Origin: Comamonadaceae bacterium
GTDB lineage: Bacteria; Pseudomonadota; Gammaproteobacteria; Burkholderiales; Burkholderiaceae_C
Reading direction: 5' to 3'
Assembly (NCBI GenBank): GCA_947451445.1
Contig: CANFZJ010000124.1
Location: 1-8,349, forward strand
Length of the DNA stretch: 8,349 nucleotides
The notes under the pieces were generated by a model that saw only the letters and a program-made list of their open reading frames with translations, was not told the DNA's origin and made no database searches. How positions within the stretch are numbered: the first letter of the stretch is position 1; each line of letters starts with the position of its first letter. Positions 1 to 6,239 of the stretch are shown piece after piece. Position numbers and translations under genes: made by a program.

Positions 1-2
1 AG

Positions 3-1460
3 CTGACCGGCGATGCATCCTGGCGCGCCCCGCACATGCGGCGCTACCTGCAGCGGCTGGAATGCTGCCACCACCGCCCCTGGTGGCGTGCCTTGCAGCA
101 CCTGGGCTTGCACCCCACCGGCCACGGCTGGAACGGCTGGCTGCACACCGAGCGTGCCGTACCACTAGACGCCCTGGGCGACCCGCAAATGGTCGGCATG
201 GTGGCGCAAACCGCCAAGACGTTTACCACCAGCCTGCAGCACCCCTTGCGCAGCGCCCTGCGCTGGCTGCGCGGCCGGGGCGACCCGAACGCCCGGCCCT
301 GGGGCGGCGGCAGCTTTGAAGGCCTGTGCTACACGCCCATGTCCACCGCCCGCGCCCACCGCGTGGGCAGCCGCGAACGCCTGCTGCAGGCCGCCGCCGA
401 CCACCCGAACCGGCTGCACATCGAACTCAACGCCCTGGCCACCCGCGTGCTGTTTGACACCGACGGCGCGGCCTGCGGCGTGGAATACCTGCAGGGCCCG
501 CGCCTGTACCGGGCCCATGCCCAGGTCAACACGGCACCCGCCCAACGCCTGCAAATACGGGCCCGGCGCGAGGTGGTGCTGTGCGGCGGGGCATTCAACA
601 CCCCGCAGCTGCTGATGCTGTCCGGCATCGGCCCGGCGGCCAACCTGCGGGCCCACGGCATTGCCGTGCGGGCCGACCTGCCCGGTGTCGGACGCAACCT
701 GCAAGACCGCTACGAGGTGGCAGTCACCCACCGCATGCAACGGCCCTGGCAGGTGTTGGAGGGCGCGCAGTTTGAACGCGGCGACCGGCTCTGGCAGCGC
801 TGGAAGACGCAGCGCGCCGGGCTGTACGCCGCCAGCGGTGCAGCCATCGGCATCGTCCGCAAATCCAGCCCACAGCAGCCCGAGCCCGACCTCTTTTGCA
901 TGGCCCTGCCCGCCCGGTTTGAGGGCTACCGCCATGGCTTCTCGCAGCTGATCCGCCAGCATGCCGACCGCCTGACCTGGGCGGTGCTGAAGGCCCACAC
1001 CGCCAACCGGGCCGGCACGGTCCAGCTGCGCTCGGCCGACCCGCGCGACCCACCGCGGGTCAACTTTCATTACTTTGAAGAAGGCAGCGACAGCACCGGG
1101 GCCGACCTGCAGGCCGTGGTGCAGGCCATCCGCTTCGTGCGCAGCCTGACTGCTCCCCTGTTCAAAAGCGGCCTGATCGCCGAAGAGTTTCTGCCCGGCC
1201 CCAGCGTACAAAGCGACGCCGCACTGGCCGACTACGTGCGCAATACCGCCTGGGGCCACCACGCGTCGTGCTCCTGCCCCATCGGCCCCGTGGCCAGCGG
1301 CGGCGTGCTGGACAGCACCTTCAAGGTACACGGCACGCGCCGCTTGCGGGTGGTGGACGCGTCGGTGTTCCCGCGTATTCCCGGCTTCTTCATTGCCGCT
1401 GCTGTGTACATGGTGGGCGAGAAGGCCGCCGATGTGATGCTGCAAGCGGCCCATCCGTAA
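3..1460 (+). CDS. GMC-family FAD-dependent oxidoreductase, C-terminal ~485 residues (5' truncated by window)
   Basis: The frame is open from the first complete codon at base 3, so the gene starts upstream; the first in-frame ATG, at 36, lies inside conserved sequence (MRRYLQRLE) and is not the real start. The N-terminal GxGxxG dinucleotide fold is therefore not seen. Visible marks of the GMC family (choline, glucose and alcohol oxidase/dehydrogenase relatives) are GHGWNGWLHTE near the start, the second GMC signature (GAFNTPQLLMLSGIG, about 588-632), the following GVGRNLQDRYEV, and the C-terminal substrate domain ending in RVVDASVFPRIPGFF and VGEKAADV. The active-site His is the second His of GHHASCSCPIG (codon 1260-1262). 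The partner His/Asn of most GMC enzymes is replaced by Phe (codon about 1389-1391). The family oxidises alcohols using FAD; an oxidase member would release H2O2. The substrate cannot be told. The next gene starts 23 bases downstream. Confidence 0.93.
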   Translation: MTGDASWRAPHMRRYLQRLECCHHRPWWRALQHLGLHPTGHGWNGWLHTERAVPLDALGDPQMVGMVAQTAKTFTTSLQHPLRSALRWLRGRGDPNARPWGGGSFEGLCYTPMSTARAHRVGSRERLLQAAADHPNRLHIELNALATRVLFDTDGAACGVEYLQGPRLYRAHAQVNTAPAQRLQIRARREVVLCGGAFNTPQLLMLSGIGPAANLRAHGIAVRADLPGVGRNLQDRYEVAVTHRMQRPWQVLEGAQFERGDRLWQRWKTQRAGLYAASGAAIGIVRKSSPQQPEPDLFCMALPARFEGYRHGFSQLIRQHADRLTWAVLKAHTANRAGTVQLRSADPRDPPRVNFHYFEEGSDSTGADLQAVVQAIRFVRSLTAPLFKSGLIAEEFLPGPSVQSDAALADYVRNTAWGHHASCSCPIGPVASGGVLDSTFKVHGTRRLRVVDASVFPRIPGFFIAAAVYMVGEKAADVMLQAAHP

Positions 1461-1483
1461 GTTTTTCACCCCAGGAGAAAACC

Positions 1484-1915
1484 ATGGCCTACGACGTACC
1501 CCAACTGCTGGCAATGACGCAAACCCAGCTGGACGACCTGTTCCGCTCCAGCCCGCCCGGCGACATACCCGACGGTGCGGCAGACGGCACGGCCATCATC
1601 GCCCCGGGCACCAAATACACCATGAACATCGCCTCCATCATCAACCACTTCGGCTGGCAGGGCAAAGTGTTCGATGCCCAGAAGGGGCTGCTGAAAAACA
1701 AGGTGTTGATGTTCGGCTTCGAGGCCGTGGTGGCCAAGGTCTATAAAGACAAGAGCTGGCTGGACCAGCAGGAATGCATCGTGTTGGACTACTCCGACAC
1801 CTCCATCCTGGCCCACTACATCCGCGACGAAATCCGCCTGATCGGCCCTGGCTTCTACCTGGGCAAGGTGTACTGGGGCAAGGAACGGCTGATCGACTTT
1901 TGCTTAAAATTTTAG
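1484..1915 (+). CDS. Uncharacterised 143-aa protein of the oxidoreductase/peroxidase operon
   Basis: The ATG at 1484 is preceded by a good Shine-Dalgarno AGGAG (1473-1477) six bases away, which fixes the start; an upstream in-frame extension runs inside the GMC gene in another frame and is rejected. The product is soluble, with no signal peptide or membrane segment. It has a short N-terminal helix-like stretch (residues 5-22, LLAMTQTQLDDLF), then PDGAADG (29-35), FGWQGKVFD (56-64), a VYKDKSW segment (87-92) and a conserved-looking C-terminal strand pair, RDEIRLIGPGFYLGKVYW (114-131). The alternating hydrophobic pattern suggests a small beta-rich fold. I do not recognise a characterised family; similar short proteins sit beside oxidoreductase genes in other bacteria, from memory. 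Position directly after the GMC gene suggests co-transcription and a part in the same pathway, such as ligand binding, but nothing in the sequence proves it. Confidence 0.85.
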   Translation: MAYDVPQLLAMTQTQLDDLFRSSPPGDIPDGAADGTAIIAPGTKYTMNIASIINHFGWQGKVFDAQKGLLKNKVLMFGFEAVVAKVYKDKSWLDQQECIVLDYSDTSILAHYIRDEIRLIGPGFYLGKVYWGKERLIDFCLKF

Positions 1916-1953
1916 AAACACCCCCATGCTTGCCCACTACGTGTGGCCTCAAT

Positions 1954-2007
1954 CCCCCTTGCAGGGGGCAACACCAGCAGCCCGGCAAAGCCGGTTCTGC
2001 GGTGTTC
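1954..2007 (-). repeat. 54-bp two-hairpin intergenic repeat, copy A
   Basis: This copy is the reverse complement of 4855-4908 with 52 of 54 bases matching. On the plus strand it forms CCCCCT-TGC-AGGGGG (1954-1968), followed by a longer stepped hairpin: AACACC (1970-1975) with GGTGTT (2001-2006), GCAG (1977-1980) with CTGC (1997-2000), and CCGGC (1982-1986) with GCCGG (1990-1994) around an AAA loop. It fills most of the 117-base gap between the 143-aa protein gene and the membrane protein gene. Such REP-like elements are, from memory, common between genes in Comamonadaceae. It has no tail of T, so it is not an obvious terminator; it may stabilise or attenuate the mRNA. Strand is set by analogy with copy B taken as forward. 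Confidence 0.88.
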
Positions 2008-2032
2008 CTGGGGAAATACGGGGAAGCCCCAC

Positions 2033-3331
2033 ATGACTCCACAGTCGCAGTTCACGGTCGTCGCCCCGTTGCTCCCTGGCCGCGAAGCCAGTCTGCGGGT
2101 GCTGCTGGCCAGCCTGAACGCCAACCCCGGCATGGCCGACGCGCACAACACGCTGCTGCCGTTTGCCCAGTTTGAACGCCTGCACTACGCCCGGCTGGTG
2201 CTGCTGGACGACGCCTTGCAGGCCGACGTCGCAGCCTACGGCCTGCCCCGCCCACAGTTGCCCGCCTGCCTGGTCTTCATGGGTGACTGCGACGGCCCGG
2301 CACACAGCCTGCTGGCCGAGCTGGTGCAGCAGGCAGGTGACGGGCTGCGCGAGATTTTTGCCCACTGCGCAGGCTTCAACCCCGGCGGCGACGTGCTGGC
2401 CTGGCTGCGCGAACACGACCGCCCCGTAGCCGCCAGCTACATCAATTGGGTGGGCCGCAGCGTGCAGCAGATTCGACAAGAAAGCGCCCTGGCCCACGCA
2501 CTGGCCGCCCAAGTGCCGCGCGAAACCATCCGCTCTGCCGCACACGCGCACAGCATGCACCAGGCATTGCGCACTTTTGTGGATGGCGAGGTGCTCGCTG
2601 GGCGGCTGGTGCTGACCCCGCCACCGCCCACGCCGCTGGAATGGCAAGTGGACAAACTAATCCACCTGCTGGCCGTACCGCTGCTGGGTTTGGCCCTGCT
2701 GCCGCTGCTACTGGTGCTGTCACCACTGCTCGTCTACCAGCTACGCCGCCGCGAGCTGAATGACCCTGAAATATGCCACCGACCCGCACCCAGTCTGCTG
2801 CACACGCTACAAAATTTAGAGGACTTTGATGTGAGCAACCAGTACACCGCCATCGGCCCGGTCAAGCCGGGGCGGTTTCGGCGCTGGCTGGTCACGGGGC
2901 TGCTGGTGCTGATCAACTACGCCTGCCGCCACCTGTTTACCTGCGGCCACCTGGCGCGGGTGCAAACCATCCACTTCGCGCGCTGGGTGTTTTTGGACGG
3001 TAAAACCCGCGTCTTCTTCACCAGCAACTACGACGGCAGCCACCAGGGCTACATGGACGACTTCATCAACAAAGTCGCCTGGGGCTTGAACCTGGTGTTC
3101 AGCAACGGCATAGGCTGGCCGCGCACCCATTGGCTGGTCTTCGGTGGAGCGCGGCACGAACAGCCGTTCAAAAACTACCAACGCCGCCACCAGCTGCCCA
3201 CCCAGGTTTGGTACAAGGCCTACCCCGGCCTGACACTGGCCGACATGCGGCGCAACCAACGCATCCGTGCGGGACTAGAGGCCACTCAGCCCAGCGACGC
3301 ACAGGTTTTTGAATGGCTGGAGCTGCTATGA
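2033..3331 (+). CDS. Membrane protein with a duplicated alpha/beta domain around a TM hairpin
   Basis: The ATG at 2033 is chosen because an alternative in-frame GTG at 1943 would translate straight through the hairpin repeat; GGGGAA (2020-2025) is a plausible ribosome site. The 432-aa product has two related halves. Unit 1 (about 48-158) contains LHYARLVLLDD, then MGDCDGPAHSLLAELV and IFAHCAGFN; unit 2 (about 311-415) contains IHFARWVFLDG, TSNYDGSHQGYMDDFI and VFSNGIGWP. Both then carry a tyrosine-containing strand (ASYINWVGRS; VWYKAYPGLT) and a basic helix (VQQIRQESALAHAL; LADMRRNQRIRAGL). Between them are a long hydrophobic segment (about 209-237) and a second one (about 285-303). Unit order beta-beta-alpha resembles ferredoxin-like alpha/beta barrels, the fold of Dyp peroxidases, but that is inference. 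Function is unknown. Its last bases overlap the peroxidase start (ATGA), so the two are probably translationally coupled and may act together at the inner membrane. Confidence 0.88.
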   Translation: MTPQSQFTVVAPLLPGREASLRVLLASLNANPGMADAHNTLLPFAQFERLHYARLVLLDDALQADVAAYGLPRPQLPACLVFMGDCDGPAHSLLAELVQQAGDGLREIFAHCAGFNPGGDVLAWLREHDRPVAASYINWVGRSVQQIRQESALAHALAAQVPRETIRSAAHAHSMHQALRTFVDGEVLAGRLVLTPPPPTPLEWQVDKLIHLLAVPLLGLALLPLLLVLSPLLVYQLRRRELNDPEICHRPAPSLLHTLQNLEDFDVSNQYTAIGPVKPGRFRRWLVTGLLVLINYACRHLFTCGHLARVQTIHFARWVFLDGKTRVFFTSNYDGSHQGYMDDFINKVAWGLNLVFSNGIGWPRTHWLVFGGARHEQPFKNYQRRHQLPTQVWYKAYPGLTLADMRRNQRIRAGLEATQPSDAQVFEWLELL

Positions 3332-4809
3332 ACACAGGCATCGAATGGGACGACATCCAGGGCCTGCTGCGCTTTGGCTACAAGCACCACACCGAGGCCT
3401 GCTTTTTACTGCTGCAGGTCAAACACCCGGCCAAGGCCCGCGCCTGGCTGGCATCTGCCCCGGTGACCAGCGCAGTCACCACCGAACCGCCCCCCGCCGC
3501 CGTGCTGCAACTGGCGCTGACCATCCAGGGCCTGCGCGCCCTGGGCGTACCGCACGAGGTGACGGATGATTTTTCTGCCGAATTTCTGGACGGCATGGCC
3601 CCCGATCCGGCCCCCAACCCCGCCCATGCTCCAGCCCGTTCGCGCCGCCTGGGCGACGTAGGGGCCAACGCGCCGCAGCACTGGCAATGGGGCACGGGTG
3701 CGCGCCTGCCGCATGTACTGGTTCTGCTGTACGCCCTGCCCGGCGAGCTTGGCAGCTGGCAACACTGGGTGGAATCAGCGTGTACGCAAGGCTTTGACAT
3801 CCTGCAACGCCTGCCCTGTCGCGACATGGGCAGCACCGAACCGTTTGGCTTTGTGGACGGCCTATCGCAGCCCACCATCGACTGGCAACGCACCCGCCCG
3901 GCAGTCGATGCCGAACAGCCGACCTACTCCAACCTGGGCTGCCTGGGTGAATTTTTACTGGGCTACCCCAACGAATACGGTAGCTACACCGCCCGCCCCC
4001 TGGTCGCCGACACCCCCACCCTGCCCCTGGCCGAAGACAACCCCGGCCATGCCGACCTGGGCCGCAACGGCAGCTACCTGGTGCTGCGCCAGCTGCGGCA
4101 AGATGTGCACGCCTTCTGGCAAACCCTGGACCACCAAGCCTGTGGCGACCCGGCACAGCGCGAACAGCTGGCCGCCGCCCTGGTGGGCCGCACGCTACAA
4201 GGCACACCGCTGGTAAATCCCAACGCTACCGACCTGAACGCCTTCGACTTTGACGCCGACCCCCACGGCACCCGCTGCCCGCTGGGTGCCCACATCCGCC
4301 GCGCCAACCCGCGCACGGCCGACCTGCCGCCAGGGCCGCCCGGTGCGCTGTCATGGGCCAAACGCACGCTGGGTTTTGACGCCCCCGCGCTGGACCAGGA
4401 CCGCGTGGCCTCCACCCGCTTCCACCGCCTGCTGCGCCGGGGCCGCGCCTATGGTCTCCCTATCTCGCGGGCACAAGCCTTGGCCGGCCCGGCCAGCGGT
4501 GCGGAAACCGGCCTGTACTTCATCAGCCTGGGGGCCAACATCGCCCGCCAGTTCGAGTTTGTGCAAAGCGCCTGGCTGGACGCCCCCCATTTCAACGGCC
4601 TGCCGTGCGAGAGCGACCCGCTGCTGGGCCACCGCCAGCCCACGCCCGAAGGCCTGGCGACCAACCGTTACAGCATCCCCCAACCGGGCGGCCCGGCCCA
4701 GCGACTGGAAGGGCTGCCGCAGTTTGTCACCGTACAGGGCGGGGCCTATTTCTTCCTGCCCGGCATTCGCGCGCTGCGCTACCTGGCCAGTTTTGGAGAT
4801 GCACCATGA
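3328..4809 (+). CDS. Dyp-type haem peroxidase
   Basis: The start at 3328 overlaps the previous stop as ATGA and has GGAG (3319-3322) five bases upstream; an ATG five codons earlier lacks this arrangement. The 493-aa product shows the Dyp peroxidase marks: the GxxDG motif as GFVDG (174-178), with Asp177 the expected acid-base residue; CPLGAHIRRANPR (317-329), in which His322 is the expected proximal haem ligand; RLLRRGRAYG (367-376), whose Arg370 probably corresponds to the distal arginine; and GLYFISLGANIARQFEFVQ (395-413). These enzymes use H2O2 to oxidise dyes, phenolics or other bulky substrates. No signal peptide, Tat motif or encapsulin-type targeting tail is evident, so it is probably cytoplasmic or tethered through a partner. 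Its length is towards the long end of the family. The stop overlaps the next short ORF as ATGA. The physiological substrate is unknown; a flavoenzyme in the same operon could supply peroxide. Confidence 0.95.
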   Translation: MNTGIEWDDIQGLLRFGYKHHTEACFLLLQVKHPAKARAWLASAPVTSAVTTEPPPAAVLQLALTIQGLRALGVPHEVTDDFSAEFLDGMAPDPAPNPAHAPARSRRLGDVGANAPQHWQWGTGARLPHVLVLLYALPGELGSWQHWVESACTQGFDILQRLPCRDMGSTEPFGFVDGLSQPTIDWQRTRPAVDAEQPTYSNLGCLGEFLLGYPNEYGSYTARPLVADTPTLPLAEDNPGHADLGRNGSYLVLRQLRQDVHAFWQTLDHQACGDPAQREQLAAALVGRTLQGTPLVNPNATDLNAFDFDADPHGTRCPLGAHIRRANPRTADLPPGPPGALSWAKRTLGFDAPALDQDRVASTRFHRLLRRGRAYGLPISRAQALAGPASGAETGLYFISLGANIARQFEFVQSAWLDAPHFNGLPCESDPLLGHRQPTPEGLATNRYSIPQPGGPAQRLEGLPQFVTVQGGAYFFLPGIRALRYLASFGDAP

Positions 4810-4952
4810 ATAACTATCCATTAACGACCATTCAGTCGGAACGGGCCCCCGCCAGAACACCGCAGAACTGGCTTTGCCAGGCTGCTGGTGTTGCCCCCTG
4901 CAAGGGGGTTGGCGGAAAGTGCGCAGCACTGGAGCCTGGGGGTGAGCCATGA
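4806..4952 (+). CDS. 48-codon linking ORF between peroxidase and catalase-like genes
   Basis: This ORF begins at an ATGA overlap with the peroxidase stop and ends at an ATGA overlap with the start of the catalase-like gene, so it bridges the 139-base gap exactly. It encodes MNNYPLTTIQSERAPARTP followed by residues specified largely by repeat copy B (4855-4908). Because about a third of it is repeat sequence, the peptide is unlikely to be a conserved functional protein. It may instead keep ribosomes moving from one gene to the next (translational coupling), or it may be the remains of an interrupted small gene. No homologue is recognised; reality as an expressed peptide is uncertain. Confidence 0.35.
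   Translation: MNNYPLTTIQSERAPARTPQNWLCQAAGVAPCKGVGGKCAALEPGGEP
4855..4908 (+). repeat. 54-bp two-hairpin intergenic repeat, copy B
   Basis: This is an inverted copy of 1954-2007. It folds as AACACC (4856-4861) with GGTGTT (4887-4892), GCAG (4862-4865) with CTGC (4882-4885), CTGGC (4868-4872) with GCCAG (4876-4880) around TTT, then CCCCCT-GCA-AGGGGG (4894-4908). An additional outer stem, CCGCCA (4849-4854) with TGGCGG (4910-4915), encloses it here but not in copy A. The two differences from copy A (T4869 and A4879) are partners in the same stem, so the pairing is kept. It lies inside the short linking ORF. Confidence 0.88.
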
Positions 4953-6178
4953 TTTCTTCCAACACCAGCCGCCCCGTACCCCGCGCCAACACCGGCTCGG
5001 CGGTGCTCAACGCCATCTCCAACACCCTGCTGGCGCTGGTACAGCTGGAGCGCCGCTTTGACCCCTTTGTGCGCCCCGCCTTCGACGCCCTGCTGCGCGA
5101 CCCCATAGCCAGGCTGGCAATGGCCCTCTACAACGCACAGCGCCCCAACGAAGGTTTAAAAATCGCCGAAGAAAAGCTGCTGCCGGGCGAAGAGGAGTTT
5201 GTCGACTCCATCATCACCAGCTTCCAGGCGCAGATGCGCGCCCTGTGGAAACCCGGCGGCTTTGAGCGCGGCGGCAACACCAAAACCCAGGGCATCGTGC
5301 GCGCCCAGTTCACCGTCCACCCCGAGCTGCCGCCGCAGCTGCGCCACGGCATCTTTGCCACACCGCGCAGCTACCCGGCCTGGGTGCGCTTCTCCGGCCC
5401 CGGCCCCTATGTGACGCCCGACATCGACGACGTGGGCTTCATGAGCCTCAGCGTCAAACTGATGGACGTGCCCGGCCCCAAGCTGATGGACGAGGAGAAG
5501 TTCACCCAGGACCTGTTTGGCGTGTCGCCCCCCACCTTCGTCACCCCCGACGTGGTGGCCAACGCCCAGCTGCAAAAGTGGAGCCTGCACAACGCGCAAA
5601 TCTTCCACTTCCTCAACTTCGCGCACCCGCACCTGCTGGACGCGCTGATGCAAGCGCTGTGGACCAAGACCCAAAGCAGCCCGCTGGAGGCGCCCTACTT
5701 CAGCTGCGTGCCCTACCTGCTGGGCGCGGGCCAGGCCATGCAATATTCGTTCTGGCCCCAGTACGCCCAACGCACCCCCATCCCCAAGCTACCGTTTCGC
5801 CCGCCAGACGACTACCTGCGCCAGGCCATGGTCGCGTCACTGGCTGCGGGCGACGTAGCCATCGACGTGCGCCTGCAGCTGCAAACCGACGCCCATTTGA
5901 TGCCGCTGGAGAACGCCGGCGTGCTCTGGCCCGAACGTCTATCCCCCCGGATCAGCGCCGCCACCCTGCACATCCCGCGCCAAAGTTTCGACTCGCCCGC
6001 GCAAATGGAGTTTGCCAAACGCCTGTCCTACAACCCCTGGCACAGCGTGCCCGAACACCGCCCACTGGGCAACCAAAGCCGGGCACGCAGACGGATGTAT
6101 TACGAGCTGTCCAAGCTGCGCCACGGCATGAACGCCGTGCCGCACTTTGAACCGACCGGGGACGAGATTTTTGACTAA
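4949..6178 (+). CDS. Catalase-related haem protein (distal His apparently replaced by Asn)
   Basis: The ATG at 4949 overlaps the preceding short ORF's stop; a G-rich stretch (4938-4946) is the only ribosome-site candidate. The 409-aa protein belongs to the short catalase-like family (core domain without flavodoxin end). Seen in order are an N-terminal helical part (15-100), NTKTQGIVRAQFTVHPELPP (110-129), SYPAWVRFSGPGP (141-153), SLSVKLMDVPGPKLMDEEK (166-184), TQDLFGVSPPTFVTPD (186-201), SCVPYLLGAGQAMQYSF (252-268), and RLSYNPWHSVPEHRPLG (358-374). Tyr361 in the last segment is the expected proximal haem ligand. In relatives the distal His lies in an HxK-type motif; here the matching residue is Asn110. 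Haem binding is therefore likely, but ordinary catalase activity is doubtful; relatives of this fold also rearrange fatty-acid hydroperoxides. No export signal is seen. It is the last gene of the operon, followed by a strong terminator. Confidence 0.9.
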   Translation: MISSNTSRPVPRANTGSAVLNAISNTLLALVQLERRFDPFVRPAFDALLRDPIARLAMALYNAQRPNEGLKIAEEKLLPGEEEFVDSIITSFQAQMRALWKPGGFERGGNTKTQGIVRAQFTVHPELPPQLRHGIFATPRSYPAWVRFSGPGPYVTPDIDDVGFMSLSVKLMDVPGPKLMDEEKFTQDLFGVSPPTFVTPDVVANAQLQKWSLHNAQIFHFLNFAHPHLLDALMQALWTKTQSSPLEAPYFSCVPYLLGAGQAMQYSFWPQYAQRTPIPKLPFRPPDDYLRQAMVASLAAGDVAIDVRLQLQTDAHLMPLENAGVLWPERLSPRISAATLHIPRQSFDSPAQMEFAKRLSYNPWHSVPEHRPLGNQSRARRRMYYELSKLRHGMNAVPHFEPTGDEIFD

Positions 6179-6179
6179 A

Positions 6180-6226
6180 AAAGGCCGCTAGCGCATGTAC
6201 CAACTGCGCTAGCAGCTCTCTTTTAT
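6180..6226. terminator. Bidirectional intrinsic terminator between convergent genes
   Basis: GCTAGCGCA (6187-6195) pairs perfectly with TGCGCTAGC (6205-6213) around a nine-base loop. On the plus strand it is followed by a T-rich TCTCTTTTATAT; read on the minus strand, the A run at about 6177-6182 becomes a run of six T just past GGCC. It lies between the stops of the catalase-like gene (6178) and the peptidase gene (6240), so it can serve both transcripts. Hairpins with GCGCTAGC arms are, from memory, frequent between genes in Comamonadaceae and may be a dispersed element used as a terminator. Confidence 0.8.
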
Positions 6227-6239
6227 ATAGCAATCATGC

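Noticed and set aside
1268..1483. N-terminal extension of the 143-aa protein inside the GMC gene
   Set aside because: It overlaps the conserved end of the GMC gene in another frame, and a strong AGGAG sits before the ATG at 1484.
165..1514. Long open frame (449 codons) on the minus strand opposite the GMC gene
   Set aside because: It is a by-product of GC-rich third positions; the plus strand carries clear GMC motifs and the minus translation has no recognisable domain.
1943..2032. GTG-started N-terminal extension of the membrane protein by 30 residues
   Set aside because: It is encoded by the hairpin repeat and lacks a ribosome site; the ATG at 2033 gives a natural start.
1954..4908. The inverted pair of 54-bp repeats as ends of a composite transposon
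   Set aside because: No transposase or target duplication is seen, and the genes between them fit the operon in order, overlap and composition.
4351..5106. 251-codon minus-strand frame across the peroxidase/catalase-like junction
   Set aside because: It is antisense to two well-supported genes and runs through the repeat; no domain seen.
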